From: Candidatus Thiosymbion ectosymbiont of Catanema sp. Cochon2018
GTDB lineage: Bacteria > Pseudomonadota > Gammaproteobacteria > Chromatiales > Chromatiaceae
Length of the DNA: 64,000 nucleotides
NCBI GenBank assembly: GCA_011392765.1
Contig: WYCW01000002.1
Coordinates: forward strand, 528,917-592,916
Reading direction: 5' to 3'
The notes beneath the pieces were generated by a model. It was not told the DNA's origin, searched no databases, and worked only from the letters and a program-made list of their open reading frames with translations. Below are positions 9,096-18,600 of this stretch, piece by piece. The position numbers and the translations under genes are program-made. Each line of letters opens with the position of its first letter. The stretch's first letter is position 1.

Positions 9096-9194
9096 GGGCA
9101 CCTTGAAAAATAGGTATTTTCACCAATCAAGCGACTCTAAGTCATTGATTGTTGGGGTGTGCCGTAGACGAAAATCGCATTTTTCAAAGTGCCC
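9096..9194. mobile_element. 99 bp MITE with GGGCACCTTGAAAAAT ends
   Basis: Left end GGGCACCTTGAAAAATAGG, right end GCATTTTTCAAAGTGCCC. TAAA is present on both sides (9092-9095 and 9195-9198), consistent with a target duplication. A second copy of exactly 99 bp lies at 35639-35737, and one diverged end (TTTTTTCAAGGTGCCCT) near 50260. No coding capacity. Confidence 0.8.
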
Positions 9195-9279
9195 TAAAGC
9201 GAAACGATGTACCAGGGCTCAGCAGAATTTTCTCGCATTGAACCAACAGTTCAGAATCCAAAAGCAAGGTGCAAACACC

Positions 9280-9621
9280 ATGAACGACCAGACCATCGAC
9301 CCCGAAATCATGTTCGACGACCAAGCCGATGCGACCGAGACCCTGTACGGGGAGGTGCCCGGCCATGAGGCCAAATTCGACCCCGGCGGGGCCGAGCGTG
9401 TCGGTACTTTCATGGAGGATGCCTTGAGCGACCAGGACGCCGCCGAGGGCAGTGCCGACTTGGTTGAGGAGCCGACATTCCTCGAACTCGAGGAAGGCCA
9501 GTATCTGGATATCCCGCTCCTCATCACCAAGACCAATGCCCGACACTTCCCCGGCAGGCGGCCTGGTGAGTCCCTTAAGGACACCCTCACCCGCTTAGCT
9601 CGTGAACGCCGAGGGGAATAG
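9280..9621 (+). CDS. Small acidic cassette protein, copy 1
   Basis: 113 residues, strongly acidic in the first 85 (MFDDQADATETLYG, ELEEGQYLDIPLL), then a basic tail ending LTRLARERRGE. No known family recognised. Two further copies (10300-10644 and 15122-15478) are closely similar, and each precedes a zincin-motif gene. The 40 bases before ATG (AACCAACAGTTCAGAATCCA) match the end of the zincin reading frame, so this copy was probably preceded by another unit. It could be an inhibitor or antitoxin-like partner; this is inference from size, charge and pairing. Confidence 0.65.
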   Translation: MNDQTIDPEIMFDDQADATETLYGEVPGHEAKFDPGGAERVGTFMEDALSDQDAAEGSADLVEEPTFLELEEGQYLDIPLLITKTNARHFPGRRPGESLKDTLTRLARERRGE

Positions 9622-9651
9622 CCGTGTGGTCCGGACGATAGGCCGTAGTCG

Positions 9652-10644
9652 ATGGCCATCACGATCCCCGAAGCGCGGGCACTGGTGATCGAGTTCTGTC
9701 GCTGGTATCCGGTAGCCGCGCGGCTAACCTACTGCCTCCGCGATACGATGGAGGAGCTGTACGGCGACAAAGGCAGAGGACTCGACAACATACGCGGCGG
9801 GTACATTACCGGCCCCGGATTGCATCCGGGGCGGTGTGATCTTCCTTGCGGTAACCTGAAGAATGCCGGTGACCTTACCACCACGCTCCGCCATGAGGTG
9901 ATCGGTCATTTCGGCCTCAATACCTTCACCGGCGACCAGAAGAGGCCCTTGCTGGAAGGCATCGGTGCAGCACGGCAGGAGCCGTCTATGCACGACTTAT
10001 GGGTACGGGTAGAGGCGGACTATGCCGGTGAGCCCGAAAGCCTCAAGGCCGAAGAGGTGTTTGCCCTCTACTGCGGAGACATTGAGCCGGGCCACCATAT
10101 CAATCGGAAGGGTGTGTATGAACGCGGGATGTGGTCATTCCGCGAAATATGCATCGAGCACACACGCCTGATGCGGTTGGATGACCTGGAGAACATCGCG
10201 TTGATGGTCGCTCAGGGTCTGCACGACCGCACCCGGACTCAGCGGAATTTTCCCGCATTGAACCAACAGTTCAGAATCCAACGGCAAGGGACAAATATCA
10301 TGAACGAGAATACTGTCAGTCCCGAAATCATGTTCGACGACCAAGCCGATGCGACCGAGACCCTGTACGGGAAGCGGCCTGATACGGAGGTGCCCGGCCA
10401 TGAGGCCAAATTCGACCCCGGCGAGGCCGAGCGTATCGGGGACACCTTGAACGGGCAGGATGCCGCCGAGGGTAGTGCCGACCTGGTTGAGGAGCCGACA
10501 TTCCTCGAACTCGAGGAAGGCCAGTATCTGGATATCCCGCTCCTCATCACCAAGACCAATGCCCGACACTTCCCCGGCAGGCGGCCTGGTGAGTCCCTTA
10601 AGGACACCCTCACCCGCTTAGCTCGTGAACGCCGAGGGGAATAG
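9652..10644 (+). CDS. Zincin-motif protein fused in frame to second acidic protein
   Basis: 330 residues. Residues 1-215 are the zincin-type protein: HEVIGH at 81-86 and a candidate third ligand in KAEEVF (134-135), resembling the metallopeptidase-like domain found in phage and plasmid polyvalent proteins (HEVVGHYGL type). Residues 217-330 are acidic cassette protein copy 2, starting at ATG 10300. No stop separates them; a unit is exactly 1020 bp, so frames stay in phase. The zincin start follows the acidic ORF of copy 1 by 30 bases. Either a natural fusion or loss of the zincin stop. Catalytic activity is inferred only. Confidence 0.6.
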   Translation: MAITIPEARALVIEFCRWYPVAARLTYCLRDTMEELYGDKGRGLDNIRGGYITGPGLHPGRCDLPCGNLKNAGDLTTTLRHEVIGHFGLNTFTGDQKRPLLEGIGAARQEPSMHDLWVRVEADYAGEPESLKAEEVFALYCGDIEPGHHINRKGVYERGMWSFREICIEHTRLMRLDDLENIALMVAQGLHDRTRTQRNFPALNQQFRIQRQGTNIMNENTVSPEIMFDDQADATETLYGKRPDTEVPGHEAKFDPGEAERIGDTLNGQDAAEGSADLVEEPTFLELEEGQYLDIPLLITKTNARHFPGRRPGESLKDTLTRLARERRGE

Positions 10645-10674
10645 CCGTGTGGCCCGGACGATAGGCCGTAGTCG

Positions 10675-11217
10675 ATGGCCATCACGATCCCCGAAGCGCG
10701 GGCACTGGTGATCGAGTTCTGTTGCGCGTATCCGGTGGCCGCACGGCTGACCTATTGCATCCGCAATACGGTAGAGGAGCTATACGGCGACAAAGGCAAA
10801 GGGCTCGATAAGATGCGTGGCGGATACACTACCGGCCCTCGTCTGCATCCGGGACGGTGTGATCTTCCTTGCGGTAATCTGAAAGATGCCGGCGATCTTA
10901 CCACCACGCTCCGCCATGAGGTGATCGGCCATTTCGGCCTCAATACTTTTACCGCTAGCCGGAAGAGGGTCTTGTTGGAAAGCATCGGCGCGGCGCGGCA
11001 GGAGCCGTCCATGCACGACTTGTGGACGCGGGTAGATGCAGATCCGGGCTACGCCGGCAAGTCTGAGAGCATCAAAGCCGAAGAGGTGTTCGCCTTCTAC
11101 TGCGAAAACATTGAGCCGGGCCACCACTGTACTTTTATTTCGGCGAATTCTTCTTCCCTTGAACAAATTTCTTTCCATGCTTCTACCTCTGCCGGAATTG
11201 CAGATTCCCTCTGTTGA
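10675..11217 (+). pseudogene. Zincin-motif protein copy 2, cut by SIR2 insertion
   Basis: Residues 1-151 match copy 1 (HEVIGHFGLN and KAEEVF both kept) up to GHH at about 11127. After that the frame runs antisense through the end of the SIR2-family gene, giving an unrelated tail to 11217. The last about 60 residues of the family are missing. The core with the putative metal site is intact, so a shortened product is possible. Confidence 0.7.
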
Positions 11218-14200
11218 TAAATCCTATATAGCTGGTCAGCAAGATTTGCGGCAGCTCTTCGATGTTCAAGTCTTTTTGAGAACTCTGACTCATCGATATT
11301 TTGATCCAAATCGGTTTCATCAGCCAAAGCCCCCAACCCATGAAGACATGCGCTTTCAAACTCGCCACTTAAATGCTGTGAATGATCTTTAGCTATGGTC
11401 CAAACGATATTCAGGCTGGATACAAGGCCGACTTGATGACGCCAGCGGCTCTTTTGTCCGAGCAACATCAGAACTCTATTGGTCGGTTCGCTTAGTATGA
11501 GAGAATCAATCTTTACCAGCAACAATATGGCGCGTAATCCATCAACGACCTCATTAAGAGCATTGCTGCTCAGCGCATTCTCTATTTCTTCAAACAGTGC
11601 ATCTTCCTCTATCTGTAAGATATGTAACCCTGCAACCTTTACTTGAGCAGCTAAAAGACCATATTCATCAAGTTCGCGGACAAGTTTTATAATCGTATCT
11701 CTTTGTTCTTCACTTATCGAATTGCCTTTCAGGTGTGGAAAAACAACTTCAACGAGAACATCTTTTAGTCCTGCAAACCTGTTTCTAAACTCTTTTGAAA
11801 TGGAATAAGAAATCCACGGGGTATCATCTTTCTTGAGATATTCTTTGTCTAAATTCCACCAATTAGCCAATCTTTCCAAGAGGTTATCAATTTCTTCTTT
11901 AGACCACTCAATATATTGGTTTGCTCCGATTATTTCCTGACACAGAAGGAGATCACCACCTGTTGTTCGAACACCTTCTTCTTTCTTGTCATTCTGGACA
12001 GGGAAATCCGCGTTTTTGATATGGCTTTTGATTAATGCGTATGGGTCAATATCTTTGGGGTGAGGAATATCAAGAAAAGCAAACTTGTAATAGCCTGTGT
12101 TTGCGGGAAAGCCACTATCATCTGTTTTCGACCAGAGAATAACGCCTAGCCTTTCCGCTTGATCGTCTGTCAATAACCTCCGCATATAGAGCCAAACTAA
12201 TGAGAATATTCCCCATTTTCTCTTAGCGTTGTTCTCATGGGAAGCAAGGTCAAGTAATGCATTTATTCTGTCCGGTTTGAGAAATAATTTTTTGGTGGAA
12301 AAAACACTATTCCGTTCGATATTAATCAAGCCAAACGGATTTATATATTCCCTTTCTGTGATATAGTTTGTATTTTCAGGATATGGAATATCCAGGAGTT
12401 TTGGGATAAGCATATAGAGATCTGGTTCCGAATAGGTTGCCAAGAGTCTCTTTAAAAGGTTCGAAATACCATGATAATAATTCTTGTTCTCGGAGCCATA
12501 TACCTTCTGAAGAAAACCGAGTAACAGAAATTTTTTATCTTTTGTACACTTACAGCATAAACGAGACAAAATTTCCGGTACTATTTGGGCCAGGAGGACA
12601 CCGAAATTATTGGTGGTTATTACAAAGAACTTAAGGACTTCACCGCCTTCTGATATATCAGGTTCGGCACGCTCCAGGGCACCTAAATACTCATCAATCA
12701 GGCTGTCTATATCATTAGTGTTGTACTTAAGTAGTGCTTGTCTGTTAAATGCCTCATCTGTTGCTTTTTCATCGCCGACCCTAACTAGTGTTGCCAATGC
12801 CCAATAGGGCGAATAGTTAAATAACCTTTGAACTGCACCTTTAGCACTTCCTTTGGCAAGGGGTGAACCTAGTATTTTAAATGGAAAGCCTGACTCTTCA
12901 AAATATCTTAAAAACGCATAAGCAGTCAATACTTCTTGATCCGAACCATGCATAGGAGGAGTCCTGGTTATGCGCCCAATATCGAATCCACGTTCTTCCG
13001 TTACTGGGGTTCGTTCGATATATGGTCTTTCAAGTCGATTCTTAAATAATTTAATTTCATCCCAAGGGTTGCATTTATACTGTGCGAAACTATGCCACCT
13101 TTTAGATAATTCACGCCTTGTTTCTTCCCGTTCCTCCCAGCCTCCCTCTTTAAAACTATTCGAACTCTTTACATCCCGAAAAAGGAGCATGGTAGAGGCT
13201 TCTTCTGAGACCAATGAGTAATTTGTTGTCACAGGTCTTAAGTTCAGCTTTGATCTTATTTCCTGCAAGGACCGCTCTAGAATTCTCTCTGCTTCTTCAG
13301 TCTGTCCCAATTCGGCTAAGAGCCCCGCGCGCTTTGCCTCCCAAAACGGAATAGATAAGTTGGTCGGCCAAGAACTCAATTCTGATTTGACTTTTGGGAT
13401 ATCTAGCTTAAAAAGCGCGGACAAAACTCGCTCATAATATAAAAACGCCTTTTCAGTCGGCGAAAGATAGTTAATCAATTCCTCAAGTTTCCTGTTCGCT
13501 GCATCCCATTTAGTGGACTTTCCTTCTTCACGATAGAAACGCAGCATGGAGAGGGAGAGATGCAACCACATTTTCCGGATTTCTTCCCAATCGAGATTTT
13601 GGTGTTTTACATCTGAAAGACATATTGCCGACCGCTCCGGGCAAGTTTCTTTGAAAGGCCAATACTTGTGGATGGTAGCTTCAAATAATTCCGCGACGTT
13701 ATTTGGAATGGGACAAAGGCATCGTTCCAGCCGCCAATTGAGATCGAATGAAAACTGCAAGTCCATTTGTTCAGGAACAGCATCCTTGATTGTGACATAG
13801 TTTATCCAATATCTACTAAACTCCCATAGATCTTTCCTCCGGTCTTCCGGAACGACAACCCAGCCAGGATAACTCAATCGGGTTTGTCGCCACTCCGCTA
13901 TGATTTCTTTCAACTGTGTTATCCTATCTGAATTTTCATCAGGTATTTGTTTGTTTAGATTTTCAGGCCAATCCAGACGGTTTTCATCTTTTCGGCGGGA
14001 TAATAGATAATCAAAGAAGCGATCTATGGCTTTGTAATGATCTCCTTCAACATCATCACACTTGCTTAAGTCAACTATAACGATGTTTCTCTGTTCAAGT
14101 AGCTTCTTTTGTGCATCGGACAGGTTAAAAATTCCGACAAGAAAGATTTTGGGTGAATTCGCTTTGCCGAGGTTGTCTCTTATCCAGCCTATCCATTGGA

Positions 14201-14852
14201 GAAAATTGGGGTCATCACCCGAGAACCCGATAAGGCAAAGGGTATTTTCCAGCAAAGATTGTTGGACAGTATTAACGAAAGGGGCAAATACCTTTAGGTA
14301 CGTCCTGTAATCCTCTTCGGTAATGATAAAAGGGCGTTCCGAGGGGAAGCTGCCATGTAGTTTGATAATCCTTGGTTTTTCCGAATGTACAAGATCCTCT
14401 TTGTTTACTACGATGTCATATCTCTGTGACGAAACCGAATCACAAGCTCGTTCAAGTAATGTGTCATAATTGGTCGTAAAAACATCGGACCATGGCAATT
14501 CTAACATTTTACTATGAAGGGGAGAGGGTTCACTATCCTTGTCCGGGATATTGTCACGAAGCAATTGATTCAGTGTTTGACGGCCAAATGCTGCTTGCAC
14601 TTCATCCGCTAGCTTAAGCACATTGAGATATCTATCCTCTCCATCGTTTTTATTCGGCTTCCTTCCATGAATCTTTTCAAAAAACAGACCCCCGAGTTTT
14701 GCCCAGTCCGGAAAGTCTTTGTTGGCATTCTTGCTGAATCCCGCGCCAACCATAATTGCTGCGTGGCTTGGCGTGGACCAGAGTCTTTCAGCAATTTCGT
14801 TCAAATAGGGACGAATGTTTTCGTCAATTATCACTTCATTATTGGCGCTCAT
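11097..14852 (-). CDS. SIR2-family defence protein (DSR-like), 1251 aa
   Basis: The N-terminal SIR2 domain carries GAGFS at 36-40, TTNYD at 126-130, KLHG at 164-167 (catalytic His 166) and GFSGDDPNF near 209-217. The remaining about 900 residues are helical-repeat-like, as in defence-associated sirtuins that deplete NAD upon phage sensing. Start chosen at ATG 14852 behind GGAG (GGAGTAGATTAT), not the upstream frame. The gene is much more AT-rich than its neighbours. It sits in the zincin/acidic cassette array; its last about nine residues and TAG stop come from the interrupted zincin gene (11097-11127). Antiphage role inferred from family. Confidence 0.85.
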   Translation of the reverse strand: MSANNEVIIDENIRPYLNEIAERLWSTPSHAAIMVGAGFSKNANKDFPDWAKLGGLFFEKIHGRKPNKNDGEDRYLNVLKLADEVQAAFGRQTLNQLLRDNIPDKDSEPSPLHSKMLELPWSDVFTTNYDTLLERACDSVSSQRYDIVVNKEDLVHSEKPRIIKLHGSFPSERPFIITEEDYRTYLKVFAPFVNTVQQSLLENTLCLIGFSGDDPNFLQWIGWIRDNLGKANSPKIFLVGIFNLSDAQKKLLEQRNIVIVDLSKCDDVEGDHYKAIDRFFDYLLSRRKDENRLDWPENLNKQIPDENSDRITQLKEIIAEWRQTRLSYPGWVVVPEDRRKDLWEFSRYWINYVTIKDAVPEQMDLQFSFDLNWRLERCLCPIPNNVAELFEATIHKYWPFKETCPERSAICLSDVKHQNLDWEEIRKMWLHLSLSMLRFYREEGKSTKWDAANRKLEELINYLSPTEKAFLYYERVLSALFKLDIPKVKSELSSWPTNLSIPFWEAKRAGLLAELGQTEEAERILERSLQEIRSKLNLRPVTTNYSLVSEEASTMLLFRDVKSSNSFKEGGWEEREETRRELSKRWHSFAQYKCNPWDEIKLFKNRLERPYIERTPVTEERGFDIGRITRTPPMHGSDQEVLTAYAFLRYFEESGFPFKILGSPLAKGSAKGAVQRLFNYSPYWALATLVRVGDEKATDEAFNRQALLKYNTNDIDSLIDEYLGALERAEPDISEGGEVLKFFVITTNNFGVLLAQIVPEILSRLCCKCTKDKKFLLLGFLQKVYGSENKNYYHGISNLLKRLLATYSEPDLYMLIPKLLDIPYPENTNYITEREYINPFGLINIERNSVFSTKKLFLKPDRINALLDLASHENNAKRKWGIFSLVWLYMRRLLTDDQAERLGVILWSKTDDSGFPANTGYYKFAFLDIPHPKDIDPYALIKSHIKNADFPVQNDKKEEGVRTTGGDLLLCQEIIGANQYIEWSKEEIDNLLERLANWWNLDKEYLKKDDTPWISYSISKEFRNRFAGLKDVLVEVVFPHLKGNSISEEQRDTIIKLVRELDEYGLLAAQVKVAGLHILQIEEDALFEEIENALSSNALNEVVDGLRAILLLVKIDSLILSEPTNRVLMLLGQKSRWRHQVGLVSSLNIVWTIAKDHSQHLSGEFESACLHGLGALADETDLDQNIDESEFSKRLEHRRAAANLADQLYRIYQQRESAIPAEVEAWKEICSREEEFAEIKVQWWPGSMFSQ

Positions 14853-15121
14853 ATAATCTACTCCAATATTTCTCCGGCATCGGAAATGAACATGAGATCT
14901 TTGCAGTCTTTGATCGTCCAATGGTTCACCAAGCTCGGGGTCGAGGGCTATGTCATTTCCGAATGCAGCCTGTTCGAGCAGCGCCGGGAGTCAGGCTGGA
15001 GTGGCCTGATCCCTGGATTTTCGGATACTATCGAAGATTGCACTCTCGGATGAATCTTTCCTCATCTCCGATCTCGAGGACTGTACAAATCTTCCGAATC
15101 CAACGGCAAGGGGCAAATATC
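14853..15121 (+). other. Cassette-array junction, unidentified fragment
   Basis: Between the SIR2 start and acidic copy 3. The plus frame reads VEGYVISECSLFEQ and SGLIPGFSDTIEDCTLG, which I do not recognise and which is not part of the other cassette units. The final 30 bases (CCGAATCCAACGGCAAGGGG) are again the conserved sequence in front of the acidic gene. A foreign insert or the remains of the sequence brought in with SIR2. Confidence 0.4.
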
Positions 15122-15478
15122 ATGAACGAGAATACTGTCAGTCCCGAAATCACGTTCGACGACCAAGCCGATGCGACCGAGACCCTGTACGGGAAGCGGC
15201 CCGATACGGAGGTGCCCGGCCATGAGGCCAAATTCGACCCCGGCGGGGCCGAGCGTGTCGGTACTTTCATGGAGGATGCCTTGAGCGAGCAGGACGCCGC
15301 CGAGGGTAGTGCCGACCTGGTTGAGGAGCCGATATTCCTCGAACTCGAAGAAGGCCAGTACCTGGATGTCCCGCTCTTTATTACCAAGACCCATGCCAGA
15401 GAGGCCTTCGGAGTACGGCCTGGCGAGTCCCTCAAGGACGCCCTCAAGCGCCTGGCTCGTGAACGCCAGGGGCAATAG
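15122..15478 (+). CDS. Small acidic cassette protein, copy 3
   Basis: 118 residues, same family as 9280-9621, with KRPDTEVPGHEAKFDP and ELEEGQYLDVPL. It differs mainly near the C-terminus (THAREAFGVRPGESLKD in place of TNARHFPGRRPGESLKD). Two thirds of substitutions fall in the last third. Followed after 30 conserved bases by a truncated zincin gene. Confidence 0.65.
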   Translation: MNENTVSPEITFDDQADATETLYGKRPDTEVPGHEAKFDPGGAERVGTFMEDALSEQDAAEGSADLVEEPIFLELEEGQYLDVPLFITKTHAREAFGVRPGESLKDALKRLARERQGQ

Positions 15479-15508
15479 CCGTGTGGCCCGGACGATAGGC
15501 CGCAGTCG

Positions 15509-15622
15509 ATGGCCGTCACGATCCCCGAAGCGCGTGCACTGGTGATCGCGTTCTGTCGCTCGTATCCGATAGCCGGGCGGCTAACCTATTGCCTCCGCAA
15601 TATGGTGGAGGAGCTATACGGC
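15509..15622 (+). pseudogene. Zincin-motif protein copy 3, N-terminal fragment
   Basis: MAVTIPEARALVIAFCR to MVEELYG, 38 residues matching copies 1 and 2. The homology ends at about 15622, before the HEVIGH motif, where sequence leading to the SNF2-type helicase begins. Deletion has removed the catalytic part. Confidence 0.7.
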
Positions 15623-15687
15623 TTCATTAAGCTGCACTATCTGAAAGATTTTTCCGAAAGATTTCGCTCTCGTCCGTCCAAAGCCCT

Positions 15688-18600
15688 ATGCCCAACACCC
15701 CCTTTACCCTCACTGACGAAGATCTGAAGGAGTCTTTCCCTCCGAGCTACCTGGAGCGTGGCGTGGGTTACTTCCGTACCGGCCGGGTGCTCACCGCCGA
15801 CTACAACGCCGCCCAGGACTTGGTGACCGGGCGGGTCAGGGGCTCCGGGGGGCGGGTCTACCAGTGCGTCGCGCGCCTGTGGCGGGATGACGCCGGTGAA
15901 CTCACGGTGATCGGGCAGTGCTCCTGCCCGGTGGGGCACAATTGTAAGCACGTGGTGGCGACCTTGCTGTCGCTGGCCGGTCGAGCGGCGCAACACCCGC
16001 GGCCGGATGCGTCTCCCGGCCTACCGCCGGAGGTGCGCAATTGGCTCAACCGCGTGCAGCAGGTAACGGCCGATGCCCATGATGATCCGCAGCGGCTGCT
16101 CTACCTGCTGCGTTGCGAGGAACAGTTCGGTCTCCAGCGCATCCTAGTGCAGGCCGTCAAGGTACGGCGCCTGGTGGCCGGGGGCTATGGCAAGCCCCAG
16201 GACTATATTATCTCGGCTCAGTCCCGGGCCGGCTTCATCACGCCGGAGGATCATCGCATCATGCTGCTGATCGAGGCCGGACGGGACCGCGTCACGCAGC
16301 CGGAGATCTCTCTGAAAGGGGAGGCCAGCGCCGATGTCCTGCACGCGATCGCACTCACTGGGCGCGGCCATTGGCGGACCGTGGACGGCCCGGTTCTGAA
16401 GCTCGCTGATCCCTTGGCGGGCAAGCTGGTGTGGCGCCTGGAGGATGACACCCGTCTGCACATGAGATTGGAGGCCGAGCGCCCCGGCCTCACGCTGATC
16501 CCGGCACTGCCGCCCTGGTATCTGGACCCCGATACCGGCGAGTGCGGTCCCCTGGAGACCGGACTCGGAGAACGCGAGGCCGGCCTGCTCGCGATGGCCC
16601 CTTCTCTGACGCCCCAGTCCGTGGATGCCTTGCATGAGACGGCGCCGTTGCGGGAGCTCGCCCTGCCCCTGCCGTCGCGTATCGACCGCCGCCGGGTTGC
16701 AGCCGCGTCCCCCACTCCTTGCCTGCGCCTGCAGAGCAAGGACCTGAATGCGAGTAACACGACCCGCTATTGGGGCTTCAAACCGGAGCCCGAGTGGTCC
16801 CACAGCGCGGTCCTGACCTTCGCATACGGCCCCTTCGGGACCGTGGATCCCAGAGATAGGAAGGAGACGCTCGAACGTGTCGAGCAGGGCGTACTGATCG
16901 AGAGCGGGCGTGATCTGGCGGGCGAGTCCGCGACGATCCATACCCTCGAAGGGCTAAGGCTCATACGCAGCCTGGGCGATGAGGACGACGCCGGGCTGTG
17001 CTTCGAGCTGCCCGACGACGGGGCTTGGCTGCGTTTTGTGGGGCGAGACTTGCCGCGCCTGGTGGAGCAGGGCTGGCAGATTTACATGGAAGACGACTTC
17101 CACTTCCGGATCGCCCACCTCGGGGATAACTGGCGGATCGAGATCGCCGAGTCCGATGGGCGGCGTTGGCTCGATATCGGGCTAGGTGTGGAGGTAGACG
17201 GTGAACACCTGGACCTGCTACCGCTCCTGGTGGATCTGGTGCAGCGTTGCCAGGCCGACTTCTCGTTACCCGCGCTGGCGCAGATGCAGGACGAGGAGAC
17301 CTTGCACGTGCGGCTCGACGATGGCCGTTTGGTCCTGATGCCCGCGGGGCGACTGCGGCCCATCCTGTCCACCCTGATCGAACTCTACGACCCGCAGCAC
17401 CCTCTTCGGAGCGATGGGCGGCTGCGCCTGTCCGGCCTGCAGGCGACCCAGCTCACGGAGCTGCAAGAGGCGGACCCGCGGCTGACCTTCCAGGGCGGAC
17501 AAGCAGCACGCGAGTGGGGGCGGCGACTCAAGGAATTCCAGGGTCTTACAGAGATCGATCCGCCGACGGGATTGGCCACCGAGCTACGGCCCTATCAACG
17601 CCAAGGTCTGGACTGGCTCCAGTTCCTGCGGGAGTACGACCTGGGCGGTATCCTCGCCGACGATATGGGCCTGGGCAAAACAGTGCAGGCCCTGGCGCAC
17701 CTCCTGCTCGAACAGGAGGGCGGACGCACCGACCGCCCCAACCTGGTCGTGGCGCCCACCAGCCTGATGTTCAACTGGCGGCGGGAGGCCGAGCGGTTTG
17801 CGCCTTCTCTCAAGGTGCTGCTGCTCCATGGCCCGGAGCGTCGCCGCCGTTTTGAAGCAATCCCGGACCACGACCTGGTGCTGACCACTTACCCGCTGCT
17901 GTCCCGCGACCAGAAGGCGTTGGATGCCCATGCCTACCATCTCCTCATTCTGGACGAGGCCCAGGCGATCAAAAACCCCCGCAGCAAGGCCGCCCAGGCG
18001 GCCGGTTCCCTGAAAACCCGTTACCGCTTGTGTCTCACCGGCACCCCCTTGGAAAACCACCTGGGGGAGCTCTGGTCCCTGTTCGATTTTCTCTTGCCCG
18101 AGATGCTCGGTGATGAACGCCGCTTCCGGCGGCTGTTTCGCGTTCCCATCGAGCGCCATGGTGACGAGCACCGTCAGGAACAGCTACGCCGCCGGGTGGC
18201 CCCGTTTCTCCTGCGCCGCACCAAGGAGGCGGTGGCCGCGGAGCTGCCTCCGAAAACGGAGATTCTGCGCGAAGTGCCCCTGGCGAGCGATCAGCGCGAC
18301 CTTTACGAGACCCTGCGTCTGGCCTTGGACGAACGGGTACGCCGGGAAGTGGAGCGCAAGGGCCTGGCCCGGAGCGGCATCATTATTCTCGATGCCTTGC
18401 TCAAGCTGCGCCAGGTGTGCTGCGACCCGCGGCTGGTCGCGCTCGAAAGTGCTCGAAAAGTCAAAGGCTCCGCCAAGCTGGAGCTACTCATGACATTGCT
18501 GCCGGAGCTGCGCGCCGAGGGGCGACGGGTACTCCTATTCTCCCAGTTCACCAGTATGTTGGCCCTGATCGAGGAGGAGCTGATGCACAGTGGCCTGCAC

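Noticed and set aside
16144..16941. 265-codon minus ORF within the SNF2 gene
   Set aside because: Shadow frame of the helicase gene with compositional bias only.
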